A program made the position numbers and the translations under genes. The notes below the pieces were generated by a model. That model was given only the letters and a program-made list of their open reading frames with translations, had not been told where the DNA came from and made no database searches. A stretch of 54,801 nt of DNA from Candidatus Brocadia sp. (GTDB lineage: Bacteria > Planctomycetota > Brocadiia > Brocadiales > Brocadiaceae), in contig JABWAQ010000039.1 in assembly GCA_013360945.1 (NCBI GenBank), positions 1-54,801 on the forward strand. Direction: 5' to 3'. Shown here one piece after another: positions 1-9,030 of the stretch. Each line of letters begins with the position of its first letter. Positions within the stretch are counted from its first letter, which is position 1.

Positions 1-348
1 TTCACTTTTTCGTGATTTCTCAAGTCATAAGTCCTTGTAAATCAACATCCGAACTTTTACGATTTTGCATTCTCGGACAGCCTGCAAAGATTTGACCCCA
101 ACTACTTTTTGACCTCAACGACTTCCTTTGACCACTACCAGGCCAGACATATCAACAAGATTGATAGACACTGGAATCTCGTTCGACTGAGCTCACGGCG
201 ATGTCTGTCTTGTTGCGTGGACTCTCACCTACTGGATCAAACAAAACGCCTGTCTTACCAAAATCCTTGAAACGAAACCAACTACACAAAAACTATACAA
301 TTTGAGAGAGACGTCAAATGGCTAATATCCTGAAACCCTTAATTTTAG
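1..348. other. left-edge region without an identified gene
   Basis: No gene can be named here. One plus-strand frame stays open from about 31 to 267 with no convincing start codon or ribosome binding site. Its translation contains a stretch reading roughly DPNYFLTSTTSFDHYQ that I do not recognise. It could be the end of a decayed gene or chance. No tRNA, terminator or repeat is obvious before the tRNA-Pro. Confidence 0.4.
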
Positions 349-426
349 TGGTCGGGGTGGCGGGATTTGAACCCACGACCTCTTGAACCCCATTCAAGCG
401 CGCTAGCCAAGCTGCGCTACACCCCG
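349..426 (-). tRNA. tRNA-Pro, anticodon GGG
   Basis: On the minus strand the sequence folds as a cloverleaf. The acceptor 5' arm CGGGGTG (426-420) pairs with CACCCCG (359-353), followed by discriminator A and an encoded CCA (351-349). The anticodon stem CTTGA/TCAAG encloses the loop ATGGGGT, giving anticodon GGG at 391-389. A T-arm with GGTTCAAATCC is present. It reads proline codons CCC and CCU. The encoded CCA contrasts with the tRNA-Thr in this window, which lacks it. Confidence 0.96.
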
Positions 427-437
427 ACGTGTTCTTA

Positions 438-465
438 ATTATAGTATCTTTTTATCTATTATCAA
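438..465 (-). promoter_or_regulatory. sigma70-type promoter of tRNA-Pro
   Basis: Read on the minus strand, TTGATA (465-460) and a perfect TATAAT (443-438) are separated by 16 nt. The predicted start lies a few bases before the tRNA 5' end at 426, as expected for a tRNA promoter. Confidence 0.7.
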
Positions 466-636
466 CTTAAATCTCTTTCGAAATATTTTGACATTACTCT
501 TGTTTTCCACTATAATTCAGTTTGATTTTTAAATGAGAATATTACCTTAAATATCCTTATAGCATTACTGTGTAAAAACTTTTTTTACGTAAATTTTTAC
601 AACCCCTTTAATCCCCCTTGGTTAATGGGGATGTGG

Positions 637-666
637 TTGCGGCATTGCTGCGGTATGAAGTATACT
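637..666 (+). promoter_or_regulatory. candidate promoter of ftsH
   Basis: TTGCGG (637-642) and TATACT (661-666) lie 18 nt apart, about 24 nt before the ftsH start codon. The -35 box is weak, so this is tentative. Confidence 0.35.
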
Positions 667-689
667 GTTAATCTTTTCAACCAACTTGC

Positions 690-2612
690 ATGGATAAAAA
701 AAATAAAACCAGGAAGTCTCGATTCTCTATCGGATATGTTCTGCTCTTCTTAGCCATTATGTACGTGGCACAAATATTTTTTTCCTCAAAGACAGAAGAA
801 ATATCTTACAGCCAGTTCAGACTCTATCTTAAAAACGGGTATATATCAGATTGTACGGTTGGTAATAACATTATTCGTGGTCATTACAAAAAATTATCTG
901 CCGAGGGTGACAAAGAAGAAAAAATTGCATTTGTTACCGTGCCCATACAAGATGCAGAACTCGTCAATGAACTTGAAACACAAAAGGTCAGGTTTAAAGG
1001 AGCATCTGAAAATAATTTCTTAAAAAACATCCTGATGTGGTGGGTCTTCCCATTTGGTATCATGGCGCTTGGGTGGTTCTTTCTCTTTAAAAAGGTTGGC
1101 GGGATGGGTTCGCCTTTTATGTCCTTCGGAAAGGCAAAAATAAAATTGTACTCGGATAACGGCTCACAGAAAACGACCTTTGTCGACGTTGCAGGATGCG
1201 ATGAGGCTAAAGAAGAACTAAAAGAAATTATAGAGTTTCTTTCCTACCCGGAGCGATTCCAAAAACTGGGCGGAAAAATTCCCAAGGGTGTGCTTCTGAT
1301 CGGTCCGCCAGGAACGGGCAAAACGCTCCTTGCAAGAGCCGTTGCGGGTGAGGCAGGGGTCCCATTTTTTTCAATTAGTGGTTCTGACTTTGTTGAAATG
1401 TTTGTTGGAATGGGCGCTGCCCGGGTACGGGACATGTTTGAACAGGCAAAGGCAAAGGCCCCGTGTATTATTTTCATCGATGAGATTGACAGTGTTGGTC
1501 GTCAACGTGGCACGGGACTGGGCGGCGGACACGACGAACGCGAACAAACCCTCAACCAGCTCCTGGCTGAGATGGATGGTTTCAATTCACAGAAGGGGGT
1601 TATCATCATTGCTGCGACCAACCGGCCTGACGTTCTGGACAGTGCACTGCTTCGGCCAGGACGCTTTGATCGGCAGATAACTGTTGATAGGCCAGACCTT
1701 ATTGGTCGTGAGGCTGTTTTGTCAGTGCACGCCAAGAATGTAAAAATAGATTCCGATGTCAGTTTAAAAGTCATCGCAAAACGCACGGCGGGTTTTTCAG
1801 GGGCGGATCTGGCCAATGTTATCAACGAGGCTGCGCTCCTTGCAGCAAGGCATAACAAGAGTTCTGTCGGCATGAAAGAATTGGAATCCTCCATAGACAG
1901 GGTATTAGCCGGCCCTGAACGGAAGAGCAGGATTATGAGCGATAGTGAAAAAGAGACGGTTGCACTTCATGAGGCAGGGCATACCTTGGTAGCTGCTCTC
2001 CTTCCTAACACTGACCCCGTCCACAAAGTTTCTATTATCCCGCGCGGTACCGCAGCGCTGGGATATACCATGCAATTGCCTCTGGAAGACAAGTATTTAA
2101 CCACCGAACCCGAAATTCTGGACACCCTTTGTGTGTTATTGGGAGGCCGGGCTGCAGAAGAAATGATACTTAACAAAATATCAACAGGCGCGCAGAACGA
2201 TCTTGAAAAGGTTTCGCAATTAGCTCGAAATTACGTATGCCGATTTGGTATGAGTAAAAGGTTGGGGCCTCAGACCTTTGGCAGGCAATCAGGTAATATC
2301 TTTCTTGGGCATGACCTCGTTCAGGAAAAAGAATACAGCGAAAAAACGGCAGTGGTTATTGATGAAGAGGTTACCCATGTTATCATGAAAAGCTTCGATA
2401 AGGTTAAAAAATTGCTCGAAGATAATAAGGATAAGCTGGAACTGTTAACAAAAAAACTCGAAGAGAAGGAAGTGCTGGATGGAGATCAGGTACTCGAATT
2501 GTTAAACATTGAAAAGAAACACCAAAGAACCCACAAAGAAACGGATATTTCCCCCATCGAACAACCGCAAAAAAACCTGCAATACCTGCAGAAAGACGGT
2601 GGGAAAGAATAG
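690..2612 (+). CDS. ftsH: ATP-dependent zinc metalloprotease FtsH
   Basis: Membrane-anchored AAA+ protease that unfolds and degrades misassembled membrane proteins and short-lived cytoplasmic proteins. The 640 residues match the usual length. There is an N-terminal membrane segment (about 14-31), a small periplasmic domain, a second membrane segment (about 112-133), and an AAA module with Walker A GPPGTGKT at 205-212 and Walker B IIFIDEID. The second region of homology has [21 protein letters not shown], and the zinc-protease motif HEAGH lies at 427-431. The ATG at 690 has no good Shine-Dalgarno sequence. The Lys/Glu-rich tail after about residue 570 is variable in the family. It is a single-gene unit convergent with yebC, with only 7 nt between the two stop codons. 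Confidence 0.97.
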   Translation: MDKKNKTRKSRFSIGYVLLFLAIMYVAQIFFSSKTEEISYSQFRLYLKNGYISDCTVGNNIIRGHYKKLSAEGDKEEKIAFVTVPIQDAELVNELETQKVRFKGASENNFLKNILMWWVFPFGIMALGWFFLFKKVGGMGSPFMSFGKAKIKLYSDNGSQKTTFVDVAGCDEAKEELKEIIEFLSYPERFQKLGGKIPKGVLLIGPPGTGKTLLARAVAGEAGVPFFSISGSDFVEMFVGMGAARVRDMFEQAKAKAPCIIFIDEIDSVGRQRGTGLGGGHDEREQTLNQLLAEMDGFNSQKGVIIIAATNRPDVLDSALLRPGRFDRQITVDRPDLIGREAVLSVHAKNVKIDSDVSLKVIAKRTAGFSGADLANVINEAALLAARHNKSSVGMKELESSIDRVLAGPERKSRIMSDSEKETVALHEAGHTLVAALLPNTDPVHKVSIIPRGTAALGYTMQLPLEDKYLTTEPEILDTLCVLLGGRAAEEMILNKISTGAQNDLEKVSQLARNYVCRFGMSKRLGPQTFGRQSGNIFLGHDLVQEKEYSEKTAVVIDEEVTHVIMKSFDKVKKLLEDNKDKLELLTKKLEEKEVLDGDQVLELLNIEKKHQRTHKETDISPIEQPQKNLQYLQKDGGKE

Positions 2613-2619
2613 GACAATA

Positions 2620-3375
2620 TTATTTTGTAGCTTGCACTTCCGATAGAAGGGTTTGTGGAAGATTAAAATTAGAATAAACGTTTTGAACATCATCGTGATC
2701 TTCAAGCGCCTCCATAAGCCCTAGTACTTTGCGGCCTGCTGTTTCATCCAAGTCAATAGTGTTTTTCGGCACCCAACTTACTTCAGCGGTTTCGACTTTT
2801 ATGTTCTTGCCTTCAATAGTCTTTTTTACGGCATCCAAATTCGCTTGTGAGCATGTGACCTGAAAAACGTCACCTACTCTCTGCAAATCATCAGCCCCTG
2901 CATCTAAGACCAGCATCATAAACTCGTCTTCATTGAGACCGGTATCATTTACGATAATAAGTCCTTTTTTTTCGAAAATCCAGGACACACAGCCGGATTC
3001 TCCCATATTTCCACCAAATCGCTCAAATATCTTTCGAATTTCAGGGGCAGTTCTGTTTTTATTGTCAGTCAGGATCTCGGCCATTAAGGCTACACCGTGA
3101 GGTCCGTATCCTTCGTACATACACTCAAACAATTCTGACCCTCCACCCCCTCCCGTGCCTTTCTGAATAGCTCGTTCTATATTTTCTTTGGGCATGTTAA
3201 CCGCACGTGCCTTGCTTATGGCCAGCTGTAACTTTGGGTTCATATCAGGGTCGCCCCCACCTCTTTTAGCTGCCACAGTAATCATGCGGGCCAGCTTGGA
3301 AAAGGCCTTCCCCTTTTTAGCATCTGCTGCACCCTTTTTATGCTTTATACTTGCCCAATGTGAATGTCCTGCCAA
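2620..3375 (-). CDS. yebC: YebC/PmpR/TACO1 family protein
   Basis: A 251-residue member of the YebC family. These proteins are annotated as transcriptional regulators, and recent work links them to ribosome function at proline-rich stretches. The canonical N-terminus MAGHSHWASIKHKKGAAD and the Gly-rich hinge GTGGGGG are present, and the length is typical. The start is a TTG codon (3375-3373), since no ATG precedes the conserved MAGHSHW. AGGAG lies about 12 nt upstream of it. This is the last gene of the minus-strand run that begins with nusA, 40 nt after the TPR lipoprotein gene. Confidence 0.95.
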   Translation of the reverse strand: MAGHSHWASIKHKKGAADAKKGKAFSKLARMITVAAKRGGGDPDMNPKLQLAISKARAVNMPKENIERAIQKGTGGGGGSELFECMYEGYGPHGVALMAEILTDNKNRTAPEIRKIFERFGGNMGESGCVSWIFEKKGLIIVNDTGLNEDEFMMLVLDAGADDLQRVGDVFQVTCSQANLDAVKKTIEGKNIKVETAEVSWVPKNTIDLDETAGRKVLGLMEALEDHDDVQNVYSNFNLPQTLLSEVQATK

Positions 3376-3415
3376 TTCTCCGTATTTCTCCTAAAATTCT
3401 TTCCCAGAAATAATC

Positions 3416-4993
3416 TTACGGTTGAATGCCACTTCCAACCTCTCTATGATTCGTAATGACCTTTAATCCCGTTTCTTCCAATGAGATTAACCTTTTTATT
3501 CTTTCTAATTTCGCAGTAATATTTTTAACTTGTGTCTCGTTGTTGAGCATCTTTTTGTATAGAGACTGTGCCTTTCCCCAGACCTCAACCGCCTCATCCC
3601 AATGTCCTAAACTATAATGAACATCCCCAATGTGCTCATAGATATCCGGTTCTTCCATAAGTTGAACGGCTTCCAATAACTTTTGAAGCGCCATAATTAA
3701 ATAATCGTCTCTTCCTTCCGCATGCGCCTTTTTGTAATAAGCCCAGCCAAGACTGTCAAGATATGCCCCATTACGGGGTTGCGCTTTTAATGCCTTGTTA
3801 ATAAGCTGTATTGCTTCATCCAAATTCTTGTTGTTTTCAACAAAAAAGTAACCAAGAAAATTGTTTGCCTCGTGAAATTCAGGGTCGAACTTTAAGGTCA
3901 TCCGCAATTCTTCTTCTACCCTGTCAAATTTTTGATCTTCGTAATAAAGATTCGCTAACAGGAAATATACGTCCCGCATGGTTTCTTTATCCAAAGGGAT
4001 CAACTTCATGTCTTCAATGACGGCGATTGCCTCTTCAATTTTACGCTGATTTCTGTAAATTTGACACATCAAGAAATATTCCTTCGGATTCTTGCTTCCG
4101 GCAGCAATGCTATTTTTAAGAAGCGCTTTGGTTTTTTCAATTTCTTCACCTCGCTTGGACTCATTATCTGTCTTTCCGTATATCTCAGACAAGGCGAGAT
4201 GCATAACCCAGTTATCAGGTTCTTTTTCCAAAAAACTCTTTGCCTCTTTAACAGCATTATCATAGTCATTGAGTGCATCGTAGCAAAGGGTAAGATAGAA
4301 ACTGGCAAAGCTCAGCTTTGGATCGGCCTCTTTTGCCTTTAAAAAATATTCCAATGCCTTTTTGATGTCATTTTTTTCAAAATATTTCTGACCGATCTCA
4401 TAATAGATCTTTACTGGTTCGCTTACCAGCTTCATTTCAAACATGTTCTGATAACACTCTATGCCCTTTTCCATCATATTCTCGTTCATATAAAGATTGG
4501 CTAGTCTGTATAGAGTGTCAGCCAAAAATACATAATCTAACTTTGTTGTCTTGCATCGGCGGGCATGTTCATATGCTTCAATGGCCTTCTGATATTTCCC
4601 AACGGTTTCATACAGAGTAGCCAAAGTATAATGTACGCTGAATTCATCCGGTTTGATTTTGGCTAATTTTTCAATATAATTGATCGACTCCTCATTCTTA
4701 CCTAATTGGAAATAACATGTGGCGAGATGTTGGATAGTTCTTACCGAGGAACTATCTAATTGTAACGCTTTTTCAAAACTATTCGCTGCATTTTCCCAAT
4801 CTCTATCCAACAGGGAAAAATACCCGGCACAAAAATAGGAGTATGCCTTTTCCCGGGCGCTTAAAGAATGGTTCTTGTTGCTGAGTGTGGGTTGGTTGCC
4901 ATGTTTAGCAGTGATACCACTACACCCAAGAAAATCAATAGATAAGAGCGTCACGGAAAGAAAAATAACAGTAACAGGTCTGACAAATACCAT
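3416..4993 (-). CDS. TPR-repeat lipoprotein
   Basis: 525 residues. The N-terminus is a hydrophobic signal (about 5-23) ending in FLGC, which resembles a lipobox, so the mature protein is probably lipid-anchored at Cys24. The rest is nearly continuous tetratricopeptide repeats of about 34 residues with the usual W/L-G-Y-A-F-A-P pattern (for example DWENAANSFEKALQLDS, YQKAIEAYEHA, DEAIQLINKALKAQP). I count roughly ten repeats. Such proteins act as scaffolds in envelope complexes, but no partner can be named from sequence. It lies between hisG (45 nt upstream) and yebC (40 nt downstream), so it is probably co-transcribed with the translation operon. The start ATG lacks a strong Shine-Dalgarno sequence. 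Confidence 0.85.
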   Translation of the reverse strand: MVFVRPVTVIFLSVTLLSIDFLGCSGITAKHGNQPTLSNKNHSLSAREKAYSYFCAGYFSLLDRDWENAANSFEKALQLDSSSVRTIQHLATCYFQLGKNEESINYIEKLAKIKPDEFSVHYTLATLYETVGKYQKAIEAYEHARRCKTTKLDYVFLADTLYRLANLYMNENMMEKGIECYQNMFEMKLVSEPVKIYYEIGQKYFEKNDIKKALEYFLKAKEADPKLSFASFYLTLCYDALNDYDNAVKEAKSFLEKEPDNWVMHLALSEIYGKTDNESKRGEEIEKTKALLKNSIAAGSKNPKEYFLMCQIYRNQRKIEEAIAVIEDMKLIPLDKETMRDVYFLLANLYYEDQKFDRVEEELRMTLKFDPEFHEANNFLGYFFVENNKNLDEAIQLINKALKAQPRNGAYLDSLGWAYYKKAHAEGRDDYLIMALQKLLEAVQLMEEPDIYEHIGDVHYSLGHWDEAVEVWGKAQSLYKKMLNNETQVKNITAKLERIKRLISLEETGLKVITNHREVGSGIQP

Positions 4994-5038
4994 TTCATAT
5001 TTCTTTGTTTATTCTAAACATGCCGTAACTCTCCTATA

Positions 5039-5911
5039 TTACAGAATAACTTTATTGAGTGGATATTCTATAATCCCTTCGGCTCCGGCTCTTTTTAATT
5101 CAGGGGTAATCCTTCTTGCTACCGTTTCATCCAGTACGGTTTCAATTGCATAACCAGCCCCTTCAGATAGTGTAGAAATCGTAGGCTTTCTTAAGGCAGG
5201 TAATTTTTTTAGCACTTGTTCTAAAGCTCCGTTCGGAACATTCATCTTCAATCCAACCTTTGCGCGAGCAATTATGGCCCCTTCAAAAAGCATTGCAAGA
5301 TTCTCTATCTTCATGCGTTTCCATTCGTCTTTCCACACATGATGATTGACGATAAGCTGAGTTGATGACTCCATAACGGTTTCAAGAATACGCAGTTTAT
5401 TTGCTCTCAAACTGCTTCCTGTTTCGGTAAGTTCTACAATCGCATCGACTAAGTCAGGGGCCTTTGCCTCTGTCGCACCGTGAGAAAACTCAATATCGGC
5501 AACCACACCCCGTTCTGCGAGGTACTGTCGTGTTACATTCACGAGTTCCGTCGCAATCCTTTTATTCTGCAAATCATCCAAGGAGCGTACGGGCGAATTT
5601 TCAGGAACAGCCAAAACCCACCTGATCTTTGTCAACTGTTGCTTGGCGTACACAAGGCTCACAACTACCCTTACGTCTGAGCCGGCTTCTTTCACCCAAT
5701 CTTCGCCAGTCAGACCAGCATCAATAATGCCTTTTTCAACATATCTGGACATATCTTGCGGCCTGATTAATCTTACAGAGATCTCATCGTCATCAATCGA
5801 AGGATAATAAGACCGGGAACTTACATGGACGGTGTAACCCGCCTTTTTCATCATTTCGATGGTTGCTTCTTGAAGGCTGCCTTTCGGCAAACCGAGATGT
5901 AATTTTTTCAT
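5039..5911 (-). CDS. hisG: ATP phosphoribosyltransferase, long form
   Basis: Catalyses the first step of histidine biosynthesis, ATP plus PRPP to phosphoribosyl-ATP. At 290 residues it is the long form, with the C-terminal ACT-like regulatory domain (about 215-290, including KMNVPNGALEQVLKKLPALRKPTIS), so no HisZ partner is needed and histidine feedback is expected. N-terminal landmarks are LGLPKGSL and DAGLTGEDWV. The PRPP region reads VDAIVELTETGSSLRAN. Its ATG overlaps the rbfA stop (ATGA), which suggests translational coupling. No other his gene is nearby, so it is a histidine gene placed inside a translation operon. Confidence 0.96.
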   Translation of the reverse strand: MKKLHLGLPKGSLQEATIEMMKKAGYTVHVSSRSYYPSIDDDEISVRLIRPQDMSRYVEKGIIDAGLTGEDWVKEAGSDVRVVVSLVYAKQQLTKIRWVLAVPENSPVRSLDDLQNKRIATELVNVTRQYLAERGVVADIEFSHGATEAKAPDLVDAIVELTETGSSLRANKLRILETVMESSTQLIVNHHVWKDEWKRMKIENLAMLFEGAIIARAKVGLKMNVPNGALEQVLKKLPALRKPTISTLSEGAGYAIETVLDETVARRITPELKRAGAEGIIEYPLNKVIL

Positions 5912-6285
5912 TCTTCTAACTCACCCTTTATTGTTATGTCGTCCCCTTTAACTGCTTCGTCAATAAGTTTTGAGATATGCTGACTCTTTTTTATCGATTC
6001 ATCCAAACAAAACGTCAAAATTGGGGTATATCTTATCTGCAAGTGCTTACCCACTTTTGCTTGAATAAATCCTCTGGCATGCTCCAGCGCCCGCATGGTT
6101 TTTGTCTGCGTAAGAGCATCTCCCAATACAGAGATATACACGTCTGCCCTTTTCAAATCAGACGCAATTTCAACCTTTGTTACCGTGATAAAACTTATGC
6201 GGGGATCTTTTAGTTCATAAAGTATGATTTTACTGACTTCTTGCTTAATGGATTCTGACAATCGCTCTATTCTTCTTGAAGGCAT
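5908..6285 (-). CDS. rbfA: ribosome-binding factor A
   Basis: A 125-residue KH-fold protein that helps 30S subunit maturation (16S rRNA 5' end). The start chosen is the ATG at 6285, giving MPSRRIERLSESIKQEVSKIIL. It is preceded by a GGGGG purine run about 5 nt upstream and matches the family N-terminus. The open frame continues upstream to 6429, but that 48-residue extension is hydrophobic and unlike RbfA. Conserved parts are LKDPRISFITVTKVEIASDLKRADVYISV and the RALEHARGFIQ helix. It overlaps hisG by 4 nt and follows the DUF503 gene by 73 nt. Confidence 0.93.
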   Translation of the reverse strand: MPSRRIERLSESIKQEVSKIILYELKDPRISFITVTKVEIASDLKRADVYISVLGDALTQTKTMRALEHARGFIQAKVGKHLQIRYTPILTFCLDESIKKSQHISKLIDEAVKGDDITIKGELEE

Positions 6286-6358
6286 AATAACCCCCTTCTT
6301 TTGCGAATAAACAAAAGTAAAAATCAATAAAAGGAATTTAGGATTGGGACGTACATCT

Positions 6359-6682
6359 TTATGAATGGGATTGAACAAATTCGAGGTGACAATCAACAAG
6401 TTCAACAGAAGTTGCAACCCGAAATACATTCAACAAACTTGACAAGGCGCCGTTTACGTATCTTTTATCATTTCCTATCATTGCAATACCCAATCTGGAA
6501 TATTGGCAATGGTCTAAAGTACCGATTTCTGAGATAGAAACATTAAAATTGTTTTTGACACGATCTTTCAAGCTCTTAATAATGCGACGTTTATCCTTTA
6601 GTGTGGTTGCGCTCCGGATCACCAATCGAATATTAAGGACCCCAATCACAGCATCATCAGATTCATGAAACTCTAAATTCAT
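6359..6682 (-). CDS. DUF503 (YlxP-like) protein
   Basis: 107 residues with the DUF503 signature: VIGVLNIRLVIRSATTLKDKRRIIKSLKDRVKNNFNVSISEIG followed by the LGIAMIGND strand. The function is poorly defined. The gene is known to sit between infB and rbfA in many bacteria, and it does so here (74 nt after infB, 73 nt before rbfA), so a role in translation or ribosome maturation is inferred from position. The eleven residues before the conserved VIGVL are variable and the exact start is uncertain. Confidence 0.88.
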   Translation of the reverse strand: MNLEFHESDDAVIGVLNIRLVIRSATTLKDKRRIIKSLKDRVKNNFNVSISEIGTLDHCQYSRLGIAMIGNDKRYVNGALSSLLNVFRVATSVELVDCHLEFVQSHS

Positions 6683-6756
6683 TGTCCGTCATGGTTACAA
6701 CCAAAAATTGCTCATGGTGCTTTACAGGAAAACGACAAGGGGTCAAAACCCTTTTT

Positions 6757-8985
6757 CTATACCGATAAGGTTCGTGCAATTTTTTGTACTTCGTATGCCT
6801 CTACGACGTCACCCACCTTAAGATCGTCATAATTAGCAATTTTCAGCCCGCATTCAAATCCTGCCCTAACCTCCCTGACATCATCCTTGACTACCCTTAA
6901 AGACTCCAACTTCCCATCATAAATAATAATGCTATCGCGAATCAAACGGATAGAAGAATTCCTTGTGATTTTACCCGTTTTTACATAACAGCCTGCGACG
7001 TTGCCAACCTTTGAGATATTGTAAACCAGCCTTATTTCGACCTGACCTAAGACAACTTCCTTAGATTCCGGTTCCAGCATGCCTTCCATGGCAGCTTTTA
7101 TTTCGTTCGTTGCGTCATAGATAATTTTGTAGAGCCGTATTTCCACTCCTTTTTCTTCTGCCAGTATACGTGCCTTGTCCTCGGCCGTCACGTAAAAACC
7201 AATTACAATTGCATCCGATGCATCGGCAAGAAGCACATCCGATTCTGTAATGCCGCCAACAGCACAGTGTAATATTTTCACTTTAATTTCAGGGGTTGAA
7301 AGCTGCTCCAATGCCTTTTTGAGTACTTCGATAGAACCTTTGTAATCCGCCTTCAATATTATTTTAATTTCTTTTACGTTTCCTTCGGCAATTTTGGAAT
7401 ACAGACTATCTAACGTAACATGCTGATGTCTTGCCAGCGAGGTTTCACGTTCTTTCTTTTGTCTTTCTTGGGCAATTTCTCTTGCTCTTTGTATATCGCC
7501 GACCACATAAAACTTGTCTCCGGCTTCAGGGACATCAGAGAAATCAGAAACAGATACCGGCGTGGTCGGACCTGCCTCACACAACTCAATTCCTCTATCA
7601 TTGGTAATGAGTCGTGCCCTGCCAAAAGTTTTACCACAAAGGATAATGTCCCCTTGACGCAAGGTACCGTCTTGTATTAAGACATTGGCAACAACTCCGC
7701 GTCCTTCACTTAAGTGCGCCTCTAACACAACCCCCCGCGCAGGGTTCTTAGGGTTTGCTTTTAATTCCAGAATTTCTGACTCCAGCAAAAGCCTTTCGAG
7801 TAAGGCATTGATTCCCTTCTTTGTGATGGCGGATGTCTCAACAAACTGCGTCTTTCCACCCCATTCTTCAGGAATTAGATCCAAATTTGCAAGTTGTTGT
7901 TTGACCCTCAAGGAATTAGCGCCGGGTTTATCAATTTTATTCACAGCTACAACAATCGGCACATTAGCCGCTTTGGCATGGTTTAATGCTTCCTCCGTCT
8001 GCGGCATTACTCCATCATCTGCCGCCACTACAAGCACCACCACATCGGTGATATTTGCCCCACGCGCCCGCATAGCAGTAAATGCCTCATGGCCTGGTGT
8101 ATCCAAAAATACTATGTGCCGCTTATTCATCTCCACCTTATACGCGCCAATGTGCTGCGTAATTCCTCCCACCTCGCCTGCTGCCACGTTTGTTTGACGA
8201 ATACTGTCAAGCAACGAGGTCTTTCCATGGTCAACATGTCCCAAAAAAGTCACGATTGGCGCACGATACACCATATCCTCGGTTTTCGTAGATATCTGTT
8301 CGGCGATAAAATTATGTTCTTCTGCAGCCTCTCTTTTTCTAATTTCAATTTCTACGCCATATTCAATGCCCAGTAACTGTACAATCTCTTCGCTTAATAT
8401 CTGATTAATTGTTGTGCGCACATTGTGTTCGAGAAGTAGCTTGGTGATAATCTCATTTGCACGAATCCCTAATTTAGAGGAAAGGTCTTTTACGGTTATC
8501 GGTGGTTCCATAACAATCTTTGTTTCTTTCTCCTTAATTGCCGTCTTTTTTAATCCTGCAGCTTCCTCTCCATGTTCTTTTTTCCTGTGGTGCAGAACAC
8601 CTGGCGGGTGTTTCTTCTTCCAATATGTTTTTACCGGAGTAACTTTTACGATCCGCTGTTGTTGAGGTGCTGCTTTGGGAATTCTAACAATTTTGCTCGG
8701 TTGAATGACCTTGACAACACTACTCGTTTGCAAGGGCGCCTTGTCGTCTTTTTTTTGTTCAATAGTATGCGGAACGGGGGCATCTTTCCCCTTGGGCTCT
8801 TCTTTTGCGGGAATCACCTTTGTGACTGGTTGGAACAATTGCCTAATCATCTCTGCTTGCTCAGGAAGCAGGGTATTCGCATGATGGGTAATATGAGCCA
8901 ACCCTTTTTCCTGACACTTATCGATCAACAGGCAACTCTTTACCCCCAGCTCTTTTGCAAGCAAACTGATCCGGATTTTTCCCAT
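6757..8985 (-). CDS. infB: translation initiation factor IF-2
   Basis: GTPase that places initiator fMet-tRNA on the 30S subunit. It has 742 residues. An IF2_N helical domain spans about 1-52, followed by a Lys/Pro/Gln-rich linker (55-155) and a second IF2_N domain (about 162-215). The G domain has G1 GHVDHGKT at 249-256, G2 GGITQHIGAY, G3 DTPGHEAF and G4 NKID. Domains II, III and the C2 fMet-tRNA-binding domain follow. The start ATG at 8985 has AGGAG with a 5-nt spacer. It lies 45 nt downstream of nusA, in the common nusA-infB order, but neither ylxR nor an L7Ae-like gene lies between them. Confidence 0.97.
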   Translation of the reverse strand: MGKIRISLLAKELGVKSCLLIDKCQEKGLAHITHHANTLLPEQAEMIRQLFQPVTKVIPAKEEPKGKDAPVPHTIEQKKDDKAPLQTSSVVKVIQPSKIVRIPKAAPQQQRIVKVTPVKTYWKKKHPPGVLHHRKKEHGEEAAGLKKTAIKEKETKIVMEPPITVKDLSSKLGIRANEIITKLLLEHNVRTTINQILSEEIVQLLGIEYGVEIEIRKREAAEEHNFIAEQISTKTEDMVYRAPIVTFLGHVDHGKTSLLDSIRQTNVAAGEVGGITQHIGAYKVEMNKRHIVFLDTPGHEAFTAMRARGANITDVVVLVVAADDGVMPQTEEALNHAKAANVPIVVAVNKIDKPGANSLRVKQQLANLDLIPEEWGGKTQFVETSAITKKGINALLERLLLESEILELKANPKNPARGVVLEAHLSEGRGVVANVLIQDGTLRQGDIILCGKTFGRARLITNDRGIELCEAGPTTPVSVSDFSDVPEAGDKFYVVGDIQRAREIAQERQKKERETSLARHQHVTLDSLYSKIAEGNVKEIKIILKADYKGSIEVLKKALEQLSTPEIKVKILHCAVGGITESDVLLADASDAIVIGFYVTAEDKARILAEEKGVEIRLYKIIYDATNEIKAAMEGMLEPESKEVVLGQVEIRLVYNISKVGNVAGCYVKTGKITRNSSIRLIRDSIIIYDGKLESLRVVKDDVREVRAGFECGLKIANYDDLKVGDVVEAYEVQKIARTLSV

Positions 8986-9030
8986 TTAAACTCCTAAGAT
9001 AATCAAGGTATTCTTTAAATTCACTATCTA

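Noticed and set aside
6286..6429. Upstream in-frame extension of rbfA
   Set aside because: The 48 extra residues are hydrophobic and unlike RbfA, and a purine-rich ribosome binding site fits the ATG at 6285.
7685..8197. Long plus-strand open frame opposite infB
   Set aside because: It lies wholly inside infB, whose GTPase motifs are certain; the opposite frame has no recognisable domain.
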